Assembly: GCA_013339765.2 (NCBI GenBank) | Contig: CM023456.1 | Coordinates: 84,925,636 to 84,989,635, forward strand | Length of the DNA stretch: 64,000 nt | From: Haemaphysalis longicornis | Taxonomy: Eukaryota; Arthropoda; Arachnida; Ixodida; Ixodidae | Direction: 5' to 3' | In this document: positions 28,301 to 34,731 of the stretch, piece after piece | How the letters are laid out: each line of letters begins with the position of its first letter | Numbering within the stretch: the stretch's first letter is position 1 | Position numbers and translations under genes: made by a program | Notes under the pieces: model-generated | Told to the model about the DNA's origin: nothing | The model's database searches: none | Seen by the model: only the letters and a program-made list of their open reading frames with translations

Positions 28301-28547
28301 TAAAACGCGCTCACGGACCACGAATCGTTCAAACACAGTCCCGACACTTCCCCACCCCGCCATGTGGGGCTCCGTAATAGATGAGAATGGATGCCATAAC
28401 TCCTGACTAAATTAGGCGTGTATCAAGTAAATGTGTTATAGCTTACGTGCAGTTGAGAACTTTCTCGATGCTCGAGAACATAATGTCGGTTAATCCTCTC
28501 ACTTTAATTCCGTTCTTCGTAACGGTAATTTCCGCATTGTGGGGCAT
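7101..28547 (-). CDS. Ionotropic receptor (iGluR-like chemoreceptor), 8-exon gene model, 5' end missing, one exon frame-damaged
   Basis: Exons on the minus strand, in transcript order: 28547-28447, 25225-25138, 24192-24030, 15840-15685, 12838-12621, 11024-10869, 8820-8690, 7377-7101 (about 1290 bp, 430 codons). Each has AG acceptor and GT donor borders. The order of encoded parts is that of Lig_chan receptors: end of S1, M1, pore segment, M3, S2, M4. By family knowledge, IRs are ligand-gated cation channels in chemosensory neuron membranes, and ticks have many. The SYTANLAAF signature of true glutamate receptors is replaced around NAFAGQMRA, which fits a divergent IR rather than an AMPA, kainate or NMDA receptor. 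Phases fit at all junctions except around exon 24192-24030, which holds a one-base insertion and a stop. No start codon or signal peptide exon was found upstream of 28547. Intron sizes of 1.3-8.2 kb are filled with transposons. Family assignment is strong; whether the gene is functional is open. Confidence 0.82.
8690..8820 (-). CDS. IR exon g: S2 lobe
   Basis: The acceptor is GTGGGCCAG and the donor is GTTAGT. The 131-bp exon starts in phase 0 and leaves two bases. It encodes FCKRTRVGEYYFGTQYINNW followed by MFVSYMNRNMDPHLRHGIEK, matching the late S2 region of IRs where a hydrophobic strand precedes N-x-x-MDP and a helix. The leftover AC is completed by G of the last exon to give Thr. Confidence 0.85.
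10640..10800 (+). repeat. Dispersed repeat, copy 1 (GGCACCCGACGACTATCGTC family)
   Basis: Shares GGCACC-GACTATCGTC, a run of AAGGCAGATACACGGCCAATTTT-like sequence and GAGAGGAGC/GAGG blocks with 52320-52480. It lies in an IR intron. The family is not identified. Confidence 0.45.
10869..11024 (-). CDS. IR exon f: S2 lobe
   Basis: The acceptor chosen is CTCCCGTAG because it keeps phase 0 from exon e; the alternative five bases downstream (GTCCAG) would give a stop. The 156-bp exon encodes SSKGVAERTIWRMIRRDRSD, then IYGLFRYSEEMLIEIAEEKA and a segment ending HGMLLSQYE. WRxIRRDRSDIY followed by an acidic helix is typical of IR S2 domains. The donor is GTAAGAG. Confidence 0.86.
11155..11470. repeat. 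Degenerate GACGGACG / GGATGGAT / GGTAGGTA simple-sequence tract
   Basis: CAGTCAGAAAGACGGACAGACGG, ATGGATGGATG and several GGTAGG(T/A) units with short AT-rich spacers, in the intron upstream of IR exon f. It is microsatellite-like and non-coding. Confidence 0.6.
12621..12838 (-). CDS. IR exon e: M3 helix and start of S2
   Basis: The acceptor is TTTACTTTGCAG and the donor is GTAATG. The 218-bp exon takes one base from exon d and ends in phase 0. It encodes SSRSPQGTVLRILSGTWWLA and the M3 helix (LAIVVLMNAFAGQMRACLMV), then the first S2 residues (TELEKINTLSDVASRPHLKV) and a segment ending TEITRYLE. The invariant SGTWWL lead-in to M3 is a hallmark of arthropod IRs. Confidence 0.87.
13401..13545 (-). 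mobile_element. tRNA-derived SINE, head missing
   Basis: The body of the same SINE family as 4208-4452 (GTTTTAACGTGCCGACGCTA, GCCGTAGTAGAGGGCTCCTG, TTTAACGTGCGCTGAAATCT) in minus orientation. It lacks the tRNA-like head and lies in an IR intron. Confidence 0.7.
15390..15575 (+). mobile_element. tRNA-derived SINE, old diverged copy
   Basis: GTGGCCATTTTTCTAATGGA, then GCACACGTGAAAGATCGCCA and TAATCCGTAGCCCTCAACTA follow the order of the SINE body in plus orientation. The head is not clear. It lies just outside IR exon d (15685-15840). Confidence 0.55.
15685..15840 (-). CDS. IR exon d: M1 transmembrane helix and pore segment
   Basis: The acceptor is TGCTGCATAG and the donor is GTGCGC. The 156-bp exon encodes the M1 helix (WALLLLSMAFLSVVFVCV) and then the pore-side segment ending WMLFENMFCE. 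The dangling G joins CT of the next exon to make Ala, so this downstream junction is in phase. The upstream junction is one base out with exon c as sequenced. A VW pair at the start of M1 matches the VEVW expected across the junction. Confidence 0.82.
16502..16620. repeat. (TTTA)n / TTTATTTA microsatellite
   Basis: About 118 bp built almost only of TTTA, TTTT, CTTA and GTTA units. Confidence 0.85.
16800..17056 (+). mobile_element. tRNA-derived SINE with (TCAA)n tail
   Basis: A B box-like GGGTTCGATTCACGGCCGCG, a body with TTTCTGATGGGGCGAAAA, GAGATTTCGGCGCACGTTGA and CTCCACTACGGTGCACCTCA, and a tail of ATCAATCAATC repeats at 17017-17056. The A-box half is degraded. Confidence 0.78.
17587..17612. 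repeat. (GA)n microsatellite
   Basis: An uninterrupted run of about 13 GA units. Confidence 0.9.
18412..18577 (+). repeat. 166-bp LTR of a Ty3/gypsy element
   Basis: Starts TGTTAC and ends GTAACA (a perfect terminal inverted hexamer, TG...CA), immediately followed by TTTTTTGGTGGAGTGTGCGG, which has the TTTGGTGG look of a primer-binding region, and then a gag frame. No second LTR was found downstream, so the element is truncated. Confidence 0.65.
18724..19800 (+). pseudogene. Ty3/gypsy gag remnant with damaged zinc knuckle
   Basis: The frame starting at 18724 contains PPIVISQPRDPGKFSGTG and DVDDWLKMYERVSLHNRWD, the capsid region seen in tick gypsy-type gag proteins. Homology continues through at least three other frames (DKFKEELGKFVGPSL; SATEPYVSYILDVLAL; ADDALNLLVLKNCTTVDEML), so several indels have accumulated. 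Near 19636 the frame RCRGVGHVSRYC is a retroviral-type zinc knuckle that has lost its first Cys. Pol is absent: after 19950 the sequence leaves the family. It is dead and inserted in an IR intron. Confidence 0.78.
19960..22630. other. IR intron interior, no gene recognised
   Basis: Contains a (CT)n run near 19983, an A12 tract near 20140 and a G+C-richer stretch at 21590-21840. There are no exon-like frames with splice borders and domain matches. Confidence 0.4.
22637..23135 (+). repeat. Complex tandem array with TTGGCCAATC...GTGGGTATGTG motif
   Basis: Two 147-bp direct repeats (22637-22783 and 22784-about 22927, nearly identical) are followed by two about 119-bp repeats (from 22922 and 23041) that share GGCCAATCGCC, GTGGGTATGTG and GACGGACGGACGGCGGTGGA. 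The GGCCAATC...GTGGGTATGTG core occurs four to five times here and once each in the 3' tails of LINEs at 50474 and 58640, so the array probably grew from a LINE 3' end. Confidence 0.75.
24030..24192 (-). CDS. IR exon c: S1 lobe up to M1, frame-damaged
   Basis: The acceptor is CTGTTTCAG and the donor is GTAAGCG. Read in phase 0 from the previous exon it gives RTDVTMPLHCEKLR and then reaches TGA at 24144-24142. The remainder of the domain (RDDVGYPTSPVFF, then TIMAGRNRTQETN and GYLLTFDVE) lies one base out of frame. A single extra G near 24150 explains the shift. The 3' end falls in phase 0, while the next exon needs phase 1, so one G also seems to be missing at the donor junction. Homology of both halves to IR S1 is clear; the exon as written cannot be translated through. 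Confidence 0.7.
24484..24695 (-). mobile_element. tRNA-derived SINE
   Basis: Minus orientation. B box GGGTTCGATTCGGGCCC-like (plus CGGGCCCGAATCGAACCCGC), body GTAGTGGAGGGCTCCGGATT and CAACGTGCGCCTG, start near 24695. It lies in the intron between IR exons b and c. Confidence 0.72.
25138..25225 (-). CDS. IR exon b: S1 lobe
   Basis: The acceptor is AGTTACAG and the donor is GTGAGTGG. The 88-bp exon takes one base to complete a Thr codon and ends in phase 0. It encodes YRLPSQMTFG followed by NGTFSTGILGDLYNN, which matches the NGT(W/F)xGxxGDL region that ends the first half of S1 in IRs. The neighbouring exons join in the correct phase on its 5' side. Confidence 0.82.
26590..26960 (+). pseudogene. 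LINE ORF1-like fragment
   Basis: Two overlapping frames encode a Pro-rich basic segment and then DDTEITNRPSGGLALTRVSL, resembling the (D/Y)xxIxxRPxGGLxLxx element of ORF1 proteins in I-type tick LINEs. There is no endonuclease or RT nearby in the same orientation. It lies in an IR intron. Confidence 0.5.
27640..28060 (-). pseudogene. Possible LINE ORF2 C-terminal fragment
   Basis: The minus frame NLFHLIWECSNC resembles the C-terminal HxxWEC zinc-binding region that follows RNase H in I-type LINEs. Stops and frame changes are frequent. Identification is weak. Confidence 0.35.
28447..28547 (-). CDS. IR exon a: start of the S1 ligand-binding lobe
   Basis: The acceptor follows a long T-rich tract ending TTTCAG and the donor reads GTAAGC. 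The 101-bp exon reads in phase 0 and leaves two bases (AC). It encodes a stretch containing GIKVRGLTDIMFSSIEKVLN, matching the start of the IR S1 lobe, where a GL-x-DI motif is followed by a helix. The leftover AC plus A of the next exon gives Thr and continues TYRLPSQMTFG. It begins with ATG, but an upstream exon is expected because S1 normally starts some residues earlier. Confidence 0.8.
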
Positions 28548-31090
28548 CTGAAATGAAAAAAAAAAGATAGTTCAAAATACCAGTTTGAAAATACGTTTCT
28601 ATATTTAGGGAAAGCAAAAAATCGCAGGCAGTTTACATTTATATAAAATATTATAATTTTCATATTAGTGCTCCTTCATGCACTTACGGCACATACTCCA
28701 CGGTTTAGGAAAGTTTCTCAGAACTTGGGAATTGGCATGAATGTCCTACTTTCCCTCATTACAACAGGCCGAGTAGTGTCTTCAAAGATAGTTAGCACTG
28801 CTTGGAATTGGGCTAGTTGCATAATATTTGCTGGAATTTCACCTTAAAAACAGATTTGCTCCGTGTTTTCTTTCTAGTGTGCTTGGTTTTTTCGTTCAAG
28901 CGAATATTTGCAGTCAATAGTTAGCTTGCATGCGTAAGGTAACGTCTGAGCAGCACGGTACGGCTGGGCATCTTGTTTTAGAGCAGGAATGTTTACATCT
29001 ATCCCCTGAATGCAAAGCCTGTATATGTTCTCAGGCGATATTTCCCAGCGACATTTCCAGGCTCGAGGACTTCGCCAAACGGACTTCTGGACAAAAAGAT
29101 GGCGCAGTTGGCACTAGTGGTGCAACGCTGGCGAAGTAGCAGAGCTGGTGGCTCCCTTCGTTTTGTCAGAGACCCGGCTTTTGCACTTCACATGAATTTC
29201 CAAACTTGCCGCCGAAAGTTCTCTATGACCGGGAGGCCCGGATGGTTTCATCCCCAGGCTTTCACATCTCTCCCAAAAGTACTTCGCGAACTCGGCGTCT
29301 GTAGCGCATAGAAGCCGGTTTTATAACGCCAAGGACCAAGATTACATTCAGACCACGGGAAGCGATTTTCAGGCAAAGCTTTAACAATCTAGTTTAGCGG
29401 TTTCACCATGGGGGGGGATTTGACCTTCATTTGACCGCAGCTGCGCCGCACCCTTGCCGGCCGACCTGCCCCGGGCGTTTCTAGCCGCCGGCGCCGCTGT
29501 CCCGAGCAGGCTTGGCGCATGCGCTTTCCACAGCTGCTTCGCCCCCTGACCACGTGACTCACTGCGTGCATACGAACTTGGCCATGGATGAGAGCGGAAC
29601 GGGCCGTATTCCCTTCTCTAAGCATTGCGCGGGAGCGGGGAAAGCCTTTTAGGCTTCGGCGGAAAGCGGCGCCTGAACGCTCCCCGCGCGGATATCGCCG
29701 GGCGATCAGATAGGCGCACTGGTTGGGTTGCTGGATTCACGGCGTAGAGGTCCCGAGCTCGATTCCCGGTACATCCCTAACCACAATTTTCTTCTTGATT
29801 CGCCACTCGCAACACCTGCTCGTAGGCTCCTTGCCTCCTCGCCCACTGCTTCCTCCTCACTTCCTAGTTTTTTTTGGTGCGACGGACGACAACGCTCGGC
29901 CTAAACAGCTCCGATGTTAAAAGACGGTGCGGCACGCCAGTAGCCGAAGCGCGAAAGTTGGTGGAGAAAGTGTGGCGTCGGCGCTCTGCCCGCGTAAGGG
30001 GGAGCCAGTAAACAACAGAAGCGTTTGATAATTTTGTTCAGTCTTCGAGAACAATTGACAGCGGAGGTACTCGTGAGTGCGAAACATTGTCTAAGCGTGC
30101 GGAACATACCAAGAGTATAGAAAACTGGTGCTACATGAAAAAAACCGAGAAGTTGTCCCTGTTTATAAGATTGCCCTCATAGTGTGCTGCCCTAGCCCTT
30201 TTTGCACAGAACAAGAGTAAATCATTGAATAATCGCCCACCCTCAATTTAGAGCGTTAAATACATTATTGCGGGCTGTTCGCCAAAAGGGAGAGAAAGAA
30301 TCTCAGCTCCCATAAACCTAAACGTGACGGTTAAGCACCGGTTGCTCAAATGCAATCAGCTCGCGACTCTGCTTACATAGGACGTAACTGGGGTAACCAA
30401 GATTGCGATTTATAGTGTTTATTCAAAACATTCTGTGATTTGTGTCAAAAGACTATTATTACGACTAGTTTTTCAGTCGTTTTCCCGAAGACAGCGAAGT
30501 ATACAGGAACCACTGTACAAATTTCGGGGTCCCTACAAGTTGAGTAGCGGTTAATTGAAAATGCGAGAATCTGAAGTTTCATAGCAAGTGCGCTTGTTCT
30601 ACCGAAGCAAATAAATACTTAGATGACCGGGGGCGCAGACATCATTCGCTTTGCTGCCGTGGCGATACGTCCAAGCCGCACAACTACAAATATCAGTAGT
30701 AATGAGTTAACAGAATCTGAACTTTTGTTGCCGTCGTTGCAGCATGTTGAAAATACAGACAATATATTTTTTTTTCATGGGGAACAGTTGTCTGTCGTAC
30801 ATAAAACAAAAATGCCTTGCCTTCGCAATGGGGATGTTGCACATTTAGGCCTGCAAACGCACTAAATACCCAAAATTCCGGACTATTAGTAGTAGCCTCA
30901 CCATTCCAATCTTCCCCAGAGTATAAAATTAATGTAGCAACTCCTTCGTAATAAAACAGCAGTGTTCTCGTAAAAAAAATGTTTCGTACACGACTGATTT
31001 CATCATATATCATGGCGAGTTCACATGGGAGAGTTAATTTCAAAACACATTGTAGTAAGGTAGCGAATTGGGATAGTTGAAGTCCGTTCC
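28548..31090. other. No gene recognised; CpG-rich block at 29400-29720
   Basis: 29400-29720 is much richer in G+C and CpG than its surroundings (GCGCATGCGC, CACGTGAC, CGCCGGCGCCGC). It is followed by GAGGTCCCGAGCTCGATTCC (29748-29767), a B box-like sequence, with GGTTGGGTTGCTGG before it. This could be a decayed tRNA-derived element or a promoter region. The missing 5' exons of the IR gene should lie upstream of 28547, but none was identified here. Confidence 0.35.
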
Positions 31091-31263
31091 TAATGGTCAG
31101 CGCAGAAGAAAACCCGACAAGAAGGGCAAGGACGACACAGGCGCTGTCTAGCAACTGAACTTTTATTAGAAAAAACACGTGTTATATAAGCAAAAAAGTG
31201 GGATTAGAAAACCACAAACGGTTCAGAAACTTATGTCACGCAGCAACGTAAACACCTGACTTT
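31091..31263 (-). repeat. Inverted terminal repeat (left) of a Penelope-like element
   Basis: The reverse complement of this block matches 32025-32190 over nearly its whole length (GTCAGGTGTTT, GTGACATAAGTTT, GGTTTTCTAATC, TTGCTTATATAACA, TTTTTTCTAATAAAAGTTCA, GCGCCTGTGTCGTCCTT, TCTGCGCTGA). Penelope-like elements carry terminal repeats that may be direct or inverted; here they are inverted. Confidence 0.82.
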
Positions 31264-32034
31264 CATTCTGCACATTCCAAGATTGTCAAAACCGGGTTGG
31301 CCACTTCGTGTCTCGGCTCACCGCTAACGGAGTCCTGTACTAATGTTGTGCACGAAAGGTTTTTGCGCCAAATTGCCAGATTGAAAGCGGCAGGTTTCCC
31401 GCGCTTGACTCTTGCTTCGTGTCGCAACGATGGCTGAATCGACGGAAGCAAGAAGAAATCTCTGGCCATGCCACAGCGGCAACGCTTCAAGATAGGCGAA
31501 GAAAAATCGCTGTTATTCTGTATCTGCATTCTGTCTCGCACCGCATGAAAAAGATTACCAGCTAATATGACGTCAATGTTGTCTTTCGTGCACGCAAGAA
31601 GTTGGCGAGCGTGTGTGCCGGTATTGATAGAAGGTTGCACGAACGAGTAGCAGCTAGTGGCGGTGAAACGTCCACCATTAAGAACGAAAAATGTTTCACC
31701 AACTGCGTTTCTGGAGCCGTGTACTCTATTCCGCTGTTTCCCTGCGGTGGCAAATTTTATCAGCCAGACGGGACGATGCCTAAGCGTCCGGGTAAGAGAA
31801 CATGCCGCTTCACTGAAGGGCATGCCCTCCTCGCACTTGTCGCGCCACTGCAAAGAGTGCGGCTGGGCTCCACAGGGAACCGGACAGTCGTGATGATGAG
31901 AAGCAAATGCCAGCGCACGCGGCGCGGGGAATAGCCGAAGCTTATAAGATTATAAAGAGCGGAGACACGTGCGTGAGCCGTCTGTCAAGTTCGCTTACAG
32001 ATGATGAGGTGGTCTTCCAAGACAAGTCAGGTGT
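31264..32034 (+). pseudogene. Penelope-like element: RT C-terminus, linker and GIY-YIG endonuclease, 5'-truncated
   Basis: The plus-strand frames start within the RT C-terminal region (SAHSKIVKTGLATSCLGSPL; FLRQIARLKAAGFPRLTLAS), pass through a degraded linker with stops, and continue into a GIY-YIG nuclease: GAVYSIPL, then in another frame SQTGRCLSVRVREHAASLKG and SSHLSRHCKECG, then a C-terminal helix (EIAEAYKIIKSGDTCVS). The RT catalytic palm is absent. At least two frameshifts and two stops make it inactive. It lies between inverted terminal repeats. Confidence 0.82.
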
Positions 32035-32190
32035 TTAAATGATTTCGTGACATAAGTTTTTTTAGCCGTTTCAGGTTTTCTAATCTCACTCTTTGCTTAT
32101 ATAACAGTGTTTTTTTCTAATAAAAGTTCAGTTCCTAGAAAACGCCTGTGTCGTCCTTCCTTTTCCGGTTTTCGTCTGCGCTGAACATTA
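32025..32190 (+). repeat. Inverted terminal repeat (right) of a Penelope-like element
   Basis: This is the partner of 31091-31263 in opposite orientation. It overlaps the last codons of the endonuclease frame and ends TCTGCGCTGAACATTA. It contains CTAATAAAAGTTC, a possible polyadenylation signal. Confidence 0.82.
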
Positions 32191-32239
32191 TGATCAAAAC
32201 ACATTGCTTTGCAGGCTGCCCCTTCCGTGGATTTGCATT

Positions 32240-32720
32240 ATTTTCAAAGAGCATACGTAATAAGAGCGAGCCTATATTTCCAAATACATGAGTATTTATT
32301 TTTTTTACAGTACGGTTCATATTTTGCAGCGAGCTTGGGGGTGATAGTTTCTGTGATGTTTTGAATACAATGCTCTAAATCTTTCTTGGTGATGTGGGGT
32401 GTAGAAGAACCAATTTTTGGAGGGTTAGGAGGGGTTGAGTGAAAAGAAGGCGGGTTATCACAGTCCATGACCCCTGAGTTATCGGATTCACTGGGTGGTT
32501 TGGGGGGATGTTTTGAGCTGTTTCATCTTGGCTCTGAGTTTCTCATTTTCTTCGAGAACCTGAGTACGTAACTGCTTTAACTCAACTAGTTCATTTGATG
32601 GGGGAAAATGAGTTGGAGGCCGCCGCTGCTGCCCAGTTTACCCACTTGGAAGTTCAGGACGATGCTTTTTTTCCCTTTCCCTTTTAAAATTGTGGTTTAA
32701 AACTGGGAGGTCACATGCGA
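32240..32720 (-). pseudogene. LINE ORF1 fragment with coiled coil
   Basis: Minus strand: NELVELKQLRTQVLEENEKL followed by RAKMKQLK is a coiled coil with leucine-heptad spacing. Downstream are Pro/Thr-rich residues and ITKKDLEHCIQNITETITPK. This arrangement is typical of ORF1 proteins of I-type LINEs. It ends about 200 bp from the LINE RT on the opposite strand, so the two belong to different insertions. Confidence 0.5.
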
Positions 32721-33837
32721 GTCTATTGACGCCAATTTCAATTAAAAAAAAATTGGAACCTCCTCCGCCATCTAATGGATCCCAGTACCACTAAAACAGC
32801 TCAATCCCAATCCATAGAATACCTAATTCACAATTTTGAAGGATCAGAGCAAGACCTTTGAACAACATCACTAAGAAATATGTCCAACAGAGTCCACCTA
32901 TTCAACACCCCTCATACAGAGGCAACTCGAACTACGAATTGGATGCCCCATAACTGAGGCCGAGGTAAATGCGGCCATACAGTGGCTGAACACCAGATCA
33001 GTCCCCGGACCAGATCTTATAACAAATAAAATGTAACGTAAACCTGACGATTTGTCAGTGGAGGATGTCACACAACTCTTCAACTAATGCTGGGAGTCTG
33101 GTTCCATCCCCGAACGGTGGCGTACTGCCAAAACGATCCTAATTCTTAAACCCGGCAAACGACCACACGTAGATCACCTTCGCCCCACATAACTGACATC
33201 GTGTTTGAGCAAACTCTTCGAACATGTTATCCTTTCCAGATTAACTAGTTTTGCCGAACGGACACATCTCTTTCCGCCCTCCATGTTTGGCTTTCGCCCT
33301 AACTTGTCCACCCAGGATGTTTTGCTCCAACTCCAGCACCATATTATTGACCCGGCTTTTGCTCCTGTGCGGCCAACCAAGGCTATCCTCGGCTTGGACC
33401 TTACACGAGCATTCGACACCATCTCCCATTCGGCAATTCTCGCGGGTATAATGAACTCACATTTGGGAGAGCGGACTTACAATTATATTCATTTTTTTCT
33501 AAACGCTCACTCTGCCCCTGGGTCCCTTTTAAAAAGTCCTCAATCTGTTTGCGAAGCACGGCACTCCCCAGGGCTCGGTGCTATCACCCTTTCTTTTCAA
33601 TATCTCTATGAAAGACCTTCCTCCTATACTGTCGACCCTACCGGACCTCCACCATTCCCTTTACGCAGATGACATCACTCTTTGGATCTCCAAGGGTTCG
33701 GACGGACACATTCAAGACACCCTTCAAGCAGCTACCCAAATGATCGAAACATACACATCTAGCCGCGGCCTCTCCTGCTCTCCACAAAAGTTTGAGTTTT
33801 TCCTTTTCGGCCTGCCGCACATGACCCTCCCCTCTCC

Positions 33838-33855
33838 CCCCCCCCCCCCCCCCAT
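33838..33855. repeat. Homopolymer C run inside the LINE RT
   Basis: A run of about 18 C interrupted by little or nothing. It is prone to length error and sits close to a frame change. Confidence 0.85.
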
Positions 33856-34723
33856 CTCGATTACCACCCAATCAGGCAACATCATACTACCGTCGACACC
33901 ATCAGGGTCCTTGGTTTGCGCCTCCATAGCAAGGACACAACCTGGACGCTATCCGAGAACTTGAACGTGGAGTATACCAAACTACGGGCCACTAATATCT
34001 CGAATAGCTCGAAGCATAAGGGTGTCAAGGAGGGCAACCTCATTCGACTCATACAAGCCTTTGTCCTGTCCCGAATAGCATACTCGACCCCATTCCTAAC
34101 CATGAAGCTAAGTGACCGAATCGAAATTGACGGAAATTGACCTCCGGCAATGGCGCAACGCGGCATTGCCGGGGGGAAGAGTCTGGCGGCATGTCCTGCC
34201 ACAGGCGGTTGCGAGTTGAGCGTCCATCGTGGCTGTGGAAGGCACCATGTGAATTCGTGTTCCTTGGTGGCGCCGGGCACCTACCGATAAAATAGGTACA
34301 AGCGACTCCCCGGCCTGGGGCTCGGCCCTTTGTGGGGCTACAACGCTTGGGAAGTTCACCCGGCTTGCACGGGAAATCGCCCCTATGGAAAGGGCGGCTG
34401 CAAAACCAGGAACTTTTTTTAAGAGTCACACTGGTCGGCCTTGCTTGCTTTCTTAGGCCTTTCACCACCCCCCCCTCCACCTATCAGCAATTGGTAGACA
34501 TCCCCCCTTCCATCCACCAGACGCTCCGAATCAAACCTCTTCCGCGAAATATGCATCCCGTACACAAAGAGGATCGCAGACTGGCTTGCGCGAAAGCCCT
34601 TTAAAAGGCGTACCCTCCAGGCTCCCCCACGCTATCACAGATGCAGCAACCCATCCTACCAGAGCGGCCGCTGTAGCCACGGTGGTTGACTCGAAACAAG
34701 TCCCGCTCGCTTCCGCCTCCTTA

Positions 34724-34731
34724 CCTACGAC
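34724..34731 (+). repeat. hAT target-site duplication, left copy
   Basis: CCTACGAC directly before the left end of the hAT element; the same 8 bp follow its right end at 36965-36972. Confidence 0.9.

Larger units (their letters stand above)
32880..34731 (+). pseudogene. I-type LINE ORF2: reverse transcriptase and first part of RNase H
   Basis: RT blocks in order: IPERWRTAKTILILKPGKRP (about 33108), MFGFRPNLSTQDVLLQL (33283), AILGLDLTRAFDTISH (33385), GTPQGSVLSPFLFN (33560) and HSLYADDITLW (33651). Stops occur near 33033, 33085 and 33188. The frame shifts near 33540 and again near 33885, just after a C18 run at 33838-33855. Downstream IPPSIHQTLRIKPLPRNMHP and the RNase H start TDAATHPTRAAAVATVVD follow. 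The frame is then cut at 34731 by a hAT insertion. The order RT-RNase H points to the I group of LINEs. Confidence 0.88.

Noticed and set aside
30693..31178. 161-codon minus-strand frame
   Set aside because: Partly inside the inverted terminal repeat of the Penelope-like element, with no domain match.
31263..31853. 196-codon minus-strand frame
   Set aside because: It is antisense to the Penelope-like coding region, which gives a clear RT and GIY-YIG reading on plus.
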